13,264 bases of DNA from the NCBI GenBank assembly GCA_032111745.1, contig JAULUH010000540.1, positions 1-13,264 on the forward strand, written 5' to 3'. The translations under genes and the position numbers were made by a program. The notes below the pieces were generated by a model that did not search any database, was not told the origin of the DNA, and worked only from the letters and a program-made list of their open reading frames with translations. The DNA comes from JAULUH01 sp032111745. GTDB taxonomy: Bacteria > Chloroflexota > Anaerolineae > JAAEKA01. Below are positions 6,613-13,060 of the stretch, piece after piece (positions within the stretch are counted from its first letter, which is position 1; every line of letters starts with the position of its first letter).

Positions 6613-7128
6613 TCAATTTCTTGGGGGCGGGTCCTCGCGAATCTGAGCCAATAACCGGGTGGTCGAGCGGCCGGTCTGGTAGGGCAGGTAGACCACGCGG
6701 CCGCCGTAACTGGCAACCACGGCGGCCTCCGGGGCGATCTTCTGCCCCGTGTCCCAATCACCCCCTTTGACATAGATATCGGGGCGGATGGCTTCCACCA
6801 AGCGCTCCGCCGTCAGCTCGGGAAACACGACCACGACATCCACGGCCCGCATGCTGGCCAGCACGGCCGCCCGGTCCTGCTCGGCGACGACAGGCCGGCC
6901 GGGCCCCTTGAGCAGGTGCACGGACTCATCCCCGTTGAGGCCGACGAAGAGGCAGTCTCCCAGCAGGCGGGCGCGCGCCAGGAGGTCGACGTGCCCTACA
7001 TGCAGGAGATCGAAACAGCCGTTGGTGAAGACGATGCGCCGGCCTGCGGCCTGCAAGCCGCGGGCCAGGATCGCCGCCTGGTCCAGGTTCAGAATCTCGC
7101 CGCTATAGTGCTCTGGTCCTACCATCAT
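6613..7128 (-). CDS. rfaE2: RfaE domain II-type sugar-phosphate nucleotidyltransferase
   Basis: The 171-residue standalone cytidylyltransferase-fold enzyme carries FTNGCFDLLHVGHV (34-47) with the HxGH signature at 43-46, then GLNGDESVHLLKGPGRPV (63-80), RPDIYVKGGDW (115-125) and GRSTTRLL (153-160). These match the C-terminal domain of HldE/RfaE, which transfers AMP to heptose-1-phosphate to give ADP-heptose. The sugar kinase domain of bifunctional HldE is not fused, and none is in the window. Other sugar-phosphate or polyol-phosphate substrates cannot be excluded. It precedes the flippase gene by 12 bases and follows the glycosyltransferases by 96 bases, one of which is a GT9 heptosyltransferase-like enzyme, supporting an ADP-sugar role. 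Two consecutive ATG codons (7128 and 7125) are possible starts; no strong ribosome binding site is seen. Confidence 0.88.
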   Translation of the reverse strand: MMVGPEHYSGEILNLDQAAILARGLQAAGRRIVFTNGCFDLLHVGHVDLLARARLLGDCLFVGLNGDESVHLLKGPGRPVVAEQDRAAVLASMRAVDVVVVFPELTAERLVEAIRPDIYVKGGDWDTGQKIAPEAAVVASYGGRVVYLPYQTGRSTTRLLAQIREDPPPRN

Positions 7129-7185
7129 CCGTGCTCGCCGGTTCAGGCCTTCTGCTGGTTATGACGAGGATCACAAATCGATGTA

Positions 7186-7213
7186 ACGTTACTCGCAAAG
7201 CGAAAAACGTCAA
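7186..7213 (-). promoter_or_regulatory. Candidate promoter of rfaE2-murJ, overlapping palindrome GTAACGTTAC
   Basis: The 96-base gap 7129-7224 is visibly more AT-rich than its surroundings. On the minus strand TTGACG (7213-7208) and TAACGT (7191-7186) are 16 bases apart. The -35 is good and the -10 poor. The -10 region lies inside the perfect 10-bp palindrome GTAACGTTAC (7183-7192), which could be an operator. If active, it would give rfaE2-murJ independent expression from the upstream transferases, with a leader of about 50 bases. Confidence 0.35.
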
Positions 7214-7224
7214 ATCGGCGATAC

Positions 7225-7977
7225 TCACAGGTGCACTGATCCCCGCCGCGACTGCAGCGCCTGCACCACCACCTGGCCGGCGAACCGGGGCAGGGCCAGC
7301 TGCCGGCGCCAGCGCCAGGGCTGGGTAACCAGGCGAAACAGCCACTCCAGGTGGGCCTGTTGAATCCACATGGGTGCCCGGCGACGCAGGCCCGCAATAT
7401 GGTCGAAGGCCCCGCCCACGCCCAACATCGCCGGCACCCCCAGCTCGCTCCGGTGGGCAGCGATCCAGAGGTCCTGGGCCGGCGCGCCATAGGCCACGCA
7501 GAGCACATCAGGGCGAGCCGCGCGGATGCGGGCCACCAGCGCCGGCGCCTCCTCCGGGGCGGGAGATCCACCAAAGGCGCCGGCCACCTGGAGCCCCGGA
7601 TAATGGGCCACCAGCACCTCGGCCGCCCTGGCGGCTACCCCCTCCGCGGCACCCAGGAAATAGAGCCGCCAGCCCTGCTGAGCTGCCCGCGCCGCCAGCA
7701 TGGGCACCAGGTCCGAGCCCGTGACCCGCTCCGGCAGGGGATGGCCCAATAAGCGGGCGGCCCACAGGATGCCAACACCATCCGGCACGCACAGGTCGGC
7801 CTCGTCGAGCACCCGGTGGAACCCGGCATGGCCCTGCGCCAGCATGACGAACTCCGGGTTGACGGTGACTACCTGGTGTGGGCCACCCTCGGCGATCCAG
7901 GCCTCGATCAAGCCCAGGGTCGCGGCATAGTCCACGGCATGGACCCGCACACCGAGGACACGCACGGCTTGGGGCAT
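7225..7977 (-). CDS. WecG/TagA/CpsF-family glycosyltransferase (GT26)
   Basis: The protein is 250 residues, or 251 if the GTG at 7980 is used. Enzymes of this family add N-acetylmannosamine, N-acetylmannosaminuronate or glucose to polyprenyl-linked precursors of teichoic acid, enterobacterial common antigen or exopolysaccharide. Motifs, counted from the GTG: TVNPEFVMLAQ (39-49), VPDGVGILWA (65-74), RVTGSDL (85-91), YFLGAAEGV (107-115), VAYGAPAQDLWI (162-173), VGGAFDHIAGLRRRAP (188-203) and LEWLFRL (211-217). The usual GxPKQE signature is GAPAQD here, so the Lys and Glu are replaced. The TGA of the GT9 gene shares its A with the ATG at 7977 (TGATG). A GTG three bases earlier overlaps by GTGA, and AGGGA lies nine bases before that GTG. 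Either way the gene is translationally coupled to GT9. It ends 96 bases before rfaE2. Confidence 0.9.
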   Translation of the reverse strand: MPQAVRVLGVRVHAVDYAATLGLIEAWIAEGGPHQVVTVNPEFVMLAQGHAGFHRVLDEADLCVPDGVGILWAARLLGHPLPERVTGSDLVPMLAARAAQQGWRLYFLGAAEGVAARAAEVLVAHYPGLQVAGAFGGSPAPEEAPALVARIRAARPDVLCVAYGAPAQDLWIAAHRSELGVPAMLGVGGAFDHIAGLRRRAPMWIQQAHLEWLFRLVTQPWRWRRQLALPRFAGQVVVQALQSRRGSVHL

Positions 7978-9095
7978 CACGGTGGGTGGTCCCTGGCGGG
8001 CAGCACATCCAGGTCAGCCACCGCCGCCAGCACCGGGCCGGGCTCCAGTCCGGCCATACAGGAGCGATGCCAGCAGCCATCGCGCTGGCCCACGCCATGG
8101 CCCACGTAGCTGCAGGGCGAGCAGGCGAGGCCCAGCCGTACGACCCTCGACAAGCCCGCCGGGGTCCAGGGCCCCCAAGCCTGGTGGTTGGATGGGCCGA
8201 ACAGAGCCACCACGGGCACGCCGCTGGCGCTCGCCAGGTGCATCACCCCCGAGTCCGCGCCCAGGAACAGGGTGCACTGGCCAAGCACGGCAGCCAGCTG
8301 GGGCAGGCTGGTACGGCCGGCCAGGTTCAGGCAGGGAGCCTGCAGCAAAGCCGCCACATCTTCAGCACCGTCGCTGGTGCTGCCCACCAGTACGATGGCC
8401 GCGCCATAGCGGCCGGCCAGGGCATTGCCCACCGCCGTCCACTTTGCGGGCTCCCAGCGGCGGGCCAGGGAATAGCCCCCCGAGCCCGGATGAATGGCAA
8501 CCCGGGGGAAGGGCAGGTCAGCCAGCCAGACCCTGGCCTGGGCCGAGTCGGCGGGGTCGAACCGCGCCGCCAGCGCCAGGCCAGCCGGCGGTGCGTCCAG
8601 CTGCCCGGCGACATGGAGTGCGTATTGCACCTCGTGCAGGGCCCCAAAACCGCGGTCAGGCACGGGATGGCTGAGCCAGCCCCCGCGGCCATTATCCAGG
8701 CCGGCCACGATGGGGGCAGCGGCGGCAGCAGCCAGCAGCCGGTACTTGGCGACTCCCGTGCGCAGGGTCAGGTGATGCAGCAGGGCGACAGCCTCGTAGC
8801 GCGCCTGCCGCAGGTCACGCAGCAGGGACCAGGCCGATGGCAGGTCGCCAGCAGTGCGGATCAGATTGCGCGGGGCGGTGAGGATATGGTCGACCAGACC
8901 AGTAGGCACCACCGTAGCCGCGTGCGGCGTGGTTAATAGGTCGACACGGGCCTGGGGATAGCGCTGGCGCAAGGCCCGCAGCGCGGGCGTCGCCGTGAGC
9001 ACGTCGCCGATGTCCGCCAGCTTCACCACCAGGATGGCGGACAGCTCCTGCGGGATCGCGGACGCGGCAAGCGTGGACGAGGCTGTGCGGCTCAC
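7977..9095 (-). CDS. GT9 family heptosyltransferase-like glycosyltransferase
   Basis: The 372-residue enzyme of the ADP-heptose:LPS heptosyltransferase family (WaaC/WaaF/WaaQ type, GT-B fold) likely adds a heptose or related sugar to a cell-envelope glycan on the cytoplasmic side. Motifs: VVKLADIGDVLTATPALRAL (23-42), IHPGSGG (201-207), RRWEPAKW (212-219), NLAGRTSLPQLAAVL (257-271), FLGADSGVMHLASASGVPVV (277-296) and ALFGPSN (297-303). A Cys-rich segment (325-346) with CSPC, C341 and C346 is the usual GT9 tail. The open frame extends further upstream to 9563, but the GTG at 9095 is chosen because it overlaps the TGA of the preceding GT4 gene (GTGA) and has GGAGG six bases upstream. Its own stop overlaps the next gene. 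Family is secure; donor and acceptor are inferred. Confidence 0.9.
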   Translation of the reverse strand: MSRTASSTLAASAIPQELSAILVVKLADIGDVLTATPALRALRQRYPQARVDLLTTPHAATVVPTGLVDHILTAPRNLIRTAGDLPSAWSLLRDLRQARYEAVALLHHLTLRTGVAKYRLLAAAAAAPIVAGLDNGRGGWLSHPVPDRGFGALHEVQYALHVAGQLDAPPAGLALAARFDPADSAQARVWLADLPFPRVAIHPGSGGYSLARRWEPAKWTAVGNALAGRYGAAIVLVGSTSDGAEDVAALLQAPCLNLAGRTSLPQLAAVLGQCTLFLGADSGVMHLASASGVPVVALFGPSNHQAWGPWTPAGLSRVVRLGLACSPCSYVGHGVGQRDGCWHRSCMAGLEPGPVLAAVADLDVLPARDHPP

Positions 9096-10246
9096 GTCCT
9101 TCCTCCCGCGGCCTGCTCCAGCACGGCCAGCGTCTCCCGTGCGCAGCGCTCCCACGAAAAGCGCGGCAGGTTGGCGAAGCCGGCGGCCACCAGATCTGCG
9201 GCCAGGCCCTCCTCGGTGAGCAGCCGGACCAGGCCCTGGGCCAGGGCGTCGACGTCCAGGGGGTCGACCAGCAGCGCGCCGGCGCCCGCTACCTCGGGCA
9301 GGGACGAGGTGTTGGAGGCCAGCACGGGCGTGCCGCAGGCCTGGGCCTCCAGCACCGGAAAGCCAAAGCCCTCGTAGAGCGAGGGGAAGACGAAGGCCTC
9401 GGCGGCACTGAGCAGGGCCGGCAGGTCCTGGTCTGCCACATAGCCGGGCAGGATCACCCGCTCCTGCAGCCCCAGCGCGGCCACTTTGGCCAGGGTCCCT
9501 TCGGCGAGCCGGCCCTGCTGGCCAGCCAGCACCAGGCGCAGCCCGGGCAGCCGTTGCTCGCATACGGGTAGAGCGCGGGCAAAGGCCTCGACCAGGCGCT
9601 CCAGGTTCTTGCGGGGCTGGATCGTGCCGACGTACAGCACGTAGGGGCAGGGTTGTCCGGCTGGCATGAGGCCCAGGCGATCACGCATGGGGGCCAGCTG
9701 CCGGGGATCCACCACCGGGGTCAGGGCTTCGTCGCGGCCCAGGTAGACCACGGCAATGCGATCCGCCGCGGTGTCATAGAAACGCACCAGGTCGTCGCGG
9801 GTGGCCCGGGAGTCGGCGAGGACCATGGACGCGCTACGCGCGTTGAAGCGCGTGCTGGCGTCCAGGTACCAACGGCTCCCGCGCGGGTGGGCGTCGGGAA
9901 AGTAGCGAAAGCCGAGGTCGTGCACGGTGACGACGCTGGCGGCCGGATGCCGGGCTGGCAACACGTGGGAGGGCACAAAGAGCACGTCAGGCGGCCGCCG
10001 GGTGACCTCCGCGCTCAGGCGCAGGTGAGTCCACAGCCGCGGCGCGCGGATGACACAGGTCTCGCAGCGGCCGGCCACCTCTGGCCCGGCGCCGAACAGG
10101 CCGGGCGGCGGCGGCTGGTCGCAGTAGAGGCGAAAAATGTGATCGCTCTCCAGGCGCAGAAGCTGGCGAATGAGCTGCAATGAGTAGGTTTCGGTGCCAG
10201 TACGCCGGGAGCGCAGGGCCCGGCTGGCGTCGATGCCGATCAGCAT
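9092..10246 (-). CDS. GT4 family glycosyltransferase
   Basis: A retaining GT-B glycosyltransferase of 384 residues, probably transferring mannose, glucose or a similar sugar from a nucleotide donor to a lipid-linked glycan. Numbering from the ATG: MLIGIDASRA (1-10), RTGTETYSLQLIRQL (15-29), FVPSHVLP (90-97), TVHDLGFRYFP (107-117), VGTIQPRKNLERLVEAF (206-222) and PSLYEGFGFPVLEAQACGTPV (288-308, by position), which carries the EX7E catalytic-type pair. It resembles MtfB-like mannosyltransferases. The ATG at 10246 fits the family's usual start MxIGIDxR; a GTG at 10261 would add five residues, and neither has a strong ribosome binding site. It is the first gene of the cluster behind the promoter at 10291-10320 and overlaps GT9 by four bases (GTGA). 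Confidence 0.88.
   Translation of the reverse strand: MLIGIDASRALRSRRTGTETYSLQLIRQLLRLESDHIFRLYCDQPPPPGLFGAGPEVAGRCETCVIRAPRLWTHLRLSAEVTRRPPDVLFVPSHVLPARHPAASVVTVHDLGFRYFPDAHPRGSRWYLDASTRFNARSASMVLADSRATRDDLVRFYDTAADRIAVVYLGRDEALTPVVDPRQLAPMRDRLGLMPAGQPCPYVLYVGTIQPRKNLERLVEAFARALPVCEQRLPGLRLVLAGQQGRLAEGTLAKVAALGLQERVILPGYVADQDLPALLSAAEAFVFPSLYEGFGFPVLEAQACGTPVLASNTSSLPEVAGAGALLVDPLDVDALAQGLVRLLTEEGLAADLVAAGFANLPRFSWERCARETLAVLEQAAGGRT
9102..9106 (-). promoter_or_regulatory. Ribosome binding site deciding the GTG start of the GT9 gene
   Basis: GGAGG on the minus strand lies six bases before the GTG at 9095, inside the end of the GT4 gene. It removes the ambiguity of the long open frame that continues upstream across the GT4 gene. 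Confidence 0.65.
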
Positions 10247-10290
10247 AGGGGGTGGTCTCACAGTGCTGGGCCCTGGGCCGGCCCGCAGCC

Positions 10291-10320
10291 ATTATAGCAT
10301 GTGGCCCGTAGGGGGTCCAA
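10291..10320 (-). promoter_or_regulatory. Strong promoter of the GT4-GT9-WecG operon
   Basis: On the minus strand TTGGAC (10320-10315) and a perfect TATAAT (10296-10291) are 18 bases apart. TGC directly before TATAAT gives an extended -10. Transcription should start near 10284, about 38 bases before the ATG at 10246 and 23 before the GTG at 10261. A 20-bp inverted repeat begins two positions upstream of the -35 box. Confidence 0.7.
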
Positions 10321-10321
10321 T

Positions 10322-10341
10322 GCACCCATGGGCATGGGTGC
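10322..10341. promoter_or_regulatory. Perfect inverted repeat GCACCCATG-GG-CATGGGTGC, candidate operator
   Basis: Nine-bp arms with a 2-bp centre lie in the divergent region between the GT4 operon and the nucleoside phosphorylase gene. It directly abuts the -35 box of the GT4 promoter and is about 53-72 bases upstream of the candidate start of the phosphorylase transcript, so one dimeric regulator could affect both. There is no adjacent T-tract, so it is not an intrinsic terminator. The regulator is unknown. Confidence 0.5.
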
Positions 10342-10357
10342 GGCCCCGATGGCTTCA

Positions 10358-10387
10358 TTGGCGAATTTCATCAGGTTATGTTACCAT
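10358..10387 (+). promoter_or_regulatory. Candidate promoter of the pyrimidine-nucleoside phosphorylase gene
   Basis: TTGGCG (10358-10363) and TACCAT (10382-10387) are separated by 18 bases, with TGT before the -10 (extended -10 form). Both hexamers are weak. The predicted start near 10394 would exclude the in-frame ATG at 10378 and leave a leader of about 26 bases to the ATG at 10420. Confidence 0.35.
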
Positions 10388-10407
10388 CATGCCTCATTCA
10401 CTCACCT

Positions 10408-10413
10408 AAGGAG
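10408..10413 (+). promoter_or_regulatory. Ribosome binding site deciding the phosphorylase start
   Basis: AAGGAG lies six bases before the ATG at 10420, near ideal. The in-frame ATG at 10378 has no such site and would add 14 residues absent from the family. Confidence 0.8.
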
Positions 10414-10419
10414 CGAGTC

Positions 10420-11733
10420 ATGCGGGCCGTAGACATCATCCAGAAGAAACGCGACGGCCACGAGCTGAGTGCCCGGGAGATTGAGTTCTTCGTGGACGGC
10501 TTCTGCCAGGGAACCATCCCGGATTACCAGGCCGCGGCGTTTGCCATGGCGACCTACTTCCAGGGCATGACCGACGCCGAGGCCACCGCGCTCACCCTGG
10601 CCATGCTGAGGTCCGGCGTGGAGCTGGAGCCCCAGAAGCTGTTTCCCGAGGGCACCGTGGTGGTGGACAAGCACTCCACCGGCGGCGTGGGTGACAAGAC
10701 GACCCTGGCCCTGGCGCCCATCGTCGCCAGCCTGGGCCTTCCCGTGGGCAAGCTCAGCGGCCGCGGCCTGGGCTTCTCGGGCGGCACCATCGACAAGCTG
10801 GAGAGCATCTCGGGCTGGAGCAGCGAGGTATCCACCGAGCAGTTCGTGCGCCAACTGCGGGAGATCGGGTTGGTGGTGGGCGGCCAGACCGCCAACCTGG
10901 CCCCCGCGGACGGAAAGTTCTACGCTCTGCGCGATGTCACGGCTACCGTGCCCATCCTGCCCATGATCGCCGCCTCCATCATGTCCAAGAAGCTGGCCTC
11001 GGGCGCCGACGCCATCGTGCTGGACGTCAAGGTGGGATACGGGGCGTTCATGCGCCAGCTGGAGGATGCCCGTCGCCTGGCCCAGCTGATGGTGGAGATC
11101 GGCCAGAGCCTGGGCCGCCAGATGGCGGCCGTGATCAGCGACATGCACCAGCCGCTGGGACTGGCCGTGGGCAACGCCCTGGAGGTGGTGGAGGCCATCG
11201 ACACCCTGCAAGGTCGCGGCCCGGCCGATTTCGTAGAGCTGGTGGTGACCCTGGCCGGTGAGATGCTGCGCCTGGCCGGCACGATCGCCGAGCCCGCCGA
11301 GGGACAGGTCCTGGCGCGACGCCAGATCGAGAACGGCCAGGCCATGCAGAAGCTGCGCCAGTTCGTGGCGGCCCAGGGGGGCGACGTGCGCCAGCTGGAT
11401 GATCCGAGCCTGTTGCCCCGGGCCGCGCTGGTGGAGCCCGTGGTGGCGCGCTCGTCGGGCTGGGTCACCCGGGCGCGCGCCGACCTGATCGGCCATGCCG
11501 CCGCCCACCTGGGCGCCGGCCGGGAGAAGAAGGGTGACCCGGTCGACCACGCCGTGGGCATCGTCCTGGCGGCCAAGATCGGCGATCGGGTCGAGGCCGG
11601 GCAGCCGCTGGCGCATGTCCACGCCAACGACGAGGCCAGGCTCGCCGAGGCCCAGCACCACGTGCAATCGGCGTATCGTATCGACGACACGCCGGTAGCA
11701 GCCCCCATCTTGATCCACGAGATCGTGCGCTAG
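10420..11733 (+). CDS. pdp: Pyrimidine-nucleoside phosphorylase
   Basis: The enzyme phosphorolyses uridine, thymidine or deoxyuridine to the free base and (deoxy)ribose-1-phosphate in pyrimidine salvage. The 437 residues match the family length (about 430-440). Visible are the helical N-terminal start MRAVDIIQKKRDGHEL, phosphate-binding KHSTGGVGDK (84-93), SGRGLGFSGGTIDKLESI (113-130), catalytic-site R171, S186 and K190 in the segment YALRDVTATVPILPMIAASI (168-187) plus MSKK, and LDVKVGYGAFM (201-211). The C-terminal domain ends with the usual AHVHANDE segment. Small departures from consensus are Ser for Thr in the GFTGGT motif and Tyr in VGYGAF. It could be named deoA (thymidine phosphorylase); the two families are hard to separate by eye. 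It stands alone, divergent from the GT4 operon and convergent with coaBC, whose stop is 40 bases away. Confidence 0.94.
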   Translation: MRAVDIIQKKRDGHELSAREIEFFVDGFCQGTIPDYQAAAFAMATYFQGMTDAEATALTLAMLRSGVELEPQKLFPEGTVVVDKHSTGGVGDKTTLALAPIVASLGLPVGKLSGRGLGFSGGTIDKLESISGWSSEVSTEQFVRQLREIGLVVGGQTANLAPADGKFYALRDVTATVPILPMIAASIMSKKLASGADAIVLDVKVGYGAFMRQLEDARRLAQLMVEIGQSLGRQMAAVISDMHQPLGLAVGNALEVVEAIDTLQGRGPADFVELVVTLAGEMLRLAGTIAEPAEGQVLARRQIENGQAMQKLRQFVAAQGGDVRQLDDPSLLPRAALVEPVVARSSGWVTRARADLIGHAAAHLGAGREKKGDPVDHAVGIVLAAKIGDRVEAGQPLAHVHANDEARLAEAQHHVQSAYRIDDTPVAAPILIHEIVR

Positions 11734-11773
11734 AGCGGGATGTTAGCCGGAGGGATAGCCTGCGGCTTGTGGC

Positions 11774-13027
11774 TCAGGCCCCCAGGTCTCCCAGATTGGC
11801 CCCGCGCAGCTGCCGCGCCACCCACACCATCAGGCGGTCAGCCACCTCGTCCTTGGACAGCAAGGGCCAGGGCAGCACGTCGCCCCAGCGGTCCAGCAGG
11901 GTGACCTGGTTGGTGTCGACGCCGAATCCGCTGTGCGCGGCCGACACGTCGTTGACCAGGATCAGGTCCAGGTTCTTGGCCTCCAGCTTGGCCTTGGCAT
12001 TGGCCAGCAGGTCCTCGGTCTCCGCCGCGAAACCCACCGCCACCTTGGGGCGGCTACTGGCGCTGCGCTGATCCCCCACCTCGGCCAGGATGTCGGCATT
12101 GCGCACCAGCTCGATGCTCAGATCGCCCTTCTTCTTGATCTTCTGCGCGGCCGTGGTAGCCGGGCGATAGTCGGCCACCGCCGCCGCGCCAATCAAGACG
12201 TCGACCTCCGGCAGGAGGTCGAAGACGGCGTCGCGCATCTCCTGCGCCGTCATCACAGGCACGCTGGCCATGCCGTAGGGTATCGGCACCTGCAGGGGGG
12301 AGTGGACGACCGTGACGGTCGCCCCGAAGTCGCGCGCGGAGCGGGCGATGGCCATCCCCATCTTGCCCGTGGACCGGTTGCCCAGGAAGCGCACCGGGTC
12401 CAGCGCTTCCTGGGTGCCGCCCGCCGTGATCAGCACGTGGGTGCCGGCCAGCGGTCCCTTGCGGCCGAGGACCTTGCGGACCATCTCGACGATCTGGGGC
12501 GGCTCGGCCATGCGGCCGACGCCGACGGCGCCGGAGGCCAGCCGCCCGGGCATGGGTCCGATCATCGTGGCCCCACGCTCCAGGAGGGTGCGTACGTGCC
12601 CCTGGGTGGCGGCGTTCTCCCACATGCCGGTCTCCATGGCGGGGGCCAGCAGGAGGGGAGCTCGGGTGGCCAGGGCGGTGGCGGTCAGCGGGCTGTTGGC
12701 CAGGCCCAGGGCCATGGCGGCGATGGTGTTGGCCGTGGCCGGGGCCACCAGGAAGAGGTCGGCGTCGCGGGCCATGGTCACGTGCAGGATCTGGCCCTGG
12801 CGTTGCGCCCACATGTCCGCGGTTACCGGACGGCCGGTGATGGCCGAGAACGTCAGGGGGGTTACGAAGTGCTGGGCGGCCTCGGTCATGAGCACGTCGA
12901 CGGTGGCGCCGGCCTGGGTGAGCCGGCTGGCGACGGTGACCGCCTTGTAGGCGGCGATGCCGCCGGTGACTCCCAGCAGGATCATCTTGCCGCGCAGGAC
13001 GCGGATGATGGTGTCGCTCTCGGACAT
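11774..13027 (-). CDS. coaBC: Bifunctional phosphopantothenoylcysteine decarboxylase/phosphopantothenate-cysteine ligase
   Basis: CoaBC makes 4'-phosphopantetheine from 4'-phosphopantothenate and cysteine in coenzyme A synthesis. The protein is 417 residues. The FMN-dependent CoaC half (about 14-190) shows GVTGGIAAYK (19-28), a catalytic-type H82 in LHVTMARDADLFLVAPATAN (81-100), PAMETGMWENAATQ (129-142) and GRLASGAVGVGRMAEP (161-176). The CoaB half (about 191-410) shows LITAGGTQEALDPVRFLGN (199-217), STGKMG (219-224), GAAAVADYRP (280-289), KIKKKGD (296-302), VGFAAET (331-337) and LILVNDVS (355-362). Relative to E. coli, Asn of PAMNxxMW is Glu (E132) and the active-site Cys is replaced by Ser (S165). 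The ATG at 13027 has AAGGAG five bases upstream. It lies 33 bases after ligA, suggesting co-transcription. No clear terminator is seen in the 40-base gap before the convergent gene. Confidence 0.94.
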   Translation of the reverse strand: MSESDTIIRVLRGKMILLGVTGGIAAYKAVTVASRLTQAGATVDVLMTEAAQHFVTPLTFSAITGRPVTADMWAQRQGQILHVTMARDADLFLVAPATANTIAAMALGLANSPLTATALATRAPLLLAPAMETGMWENAATQGHVRTLLERGATMIGPMPGRLASGAVGVGRMAEPPQIVEMVRKVLGRKGPLAGTHVLITAGGTQEALDPVRFLGNRSTGKMGMAIARSARDFGATVTVVHSPLQVPIPYGMASVPVMTAQEMRDAVFDLLPEVDVLIGAAAVADYRPATTAAQKIKKKGDLSIELVRNADILAEVGDQRSASSRPKVAVGFAAETEDLLANAKAKLEAKNLDLILVNDVSAAHSGFGVDTNQVTLLDRWGDVLPWPLLSKDEVADRLMVWVARQLRGANLGDLGA

Positions 13028-13032
13028 GGCGT

Positions 13033-13038
13033 CTCCTT
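13033..13038 (-). promoter_or_regulatory. Ribosome binding site of coaBC
   Basis: AAGGAG on the minus strand lies five bases before the ATG at 13027, in the 33-base ligA-coaBC gap, and confirms that start. Confidence 0.7.
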
Positions 13039-13060
13039 CCGGGCCTCCTGAAATCCAGCA

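Noticed and set aside
9096..9563. Upstream extension of the GT9 frame by about 156 codons
   Set aside because: It lies fully inside the GT4 gene in another frame, has Gly/Arg/Ala-rich non-protein-like sequence, and the GTG at 9095 has its own GGAGG.
10378..10419. Earlier in-frame ATG for the phosphorylase
   Set aside because: No ribosome binding site there, 14 extra residues not typical of the family, and it falls upstream of the predicted transcription start.
10402..11718. Long minus-strand open frame of 438 codons antisense to the nucleoside phosphorylase gene
   Set aside because: His/Gln/Gly/Leu-rich composition without motifs; it is the mirror of GC-rich codon bias in a clearly real gene on the plus strand.
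11734..11773. Terminator between the convergent phosphorylase and coaBC genes
   Set aside because: Only short stems such as AGCCG/CGGCT are possible, with no T-tract on either strand.
11933..13051. Long plus-strand open frame of 372 codons antisense to coaBC
   Set aside because: Gly/His/Arg-rich composition typical of a shadow frame; coaBC is unambiguous on the other strand.
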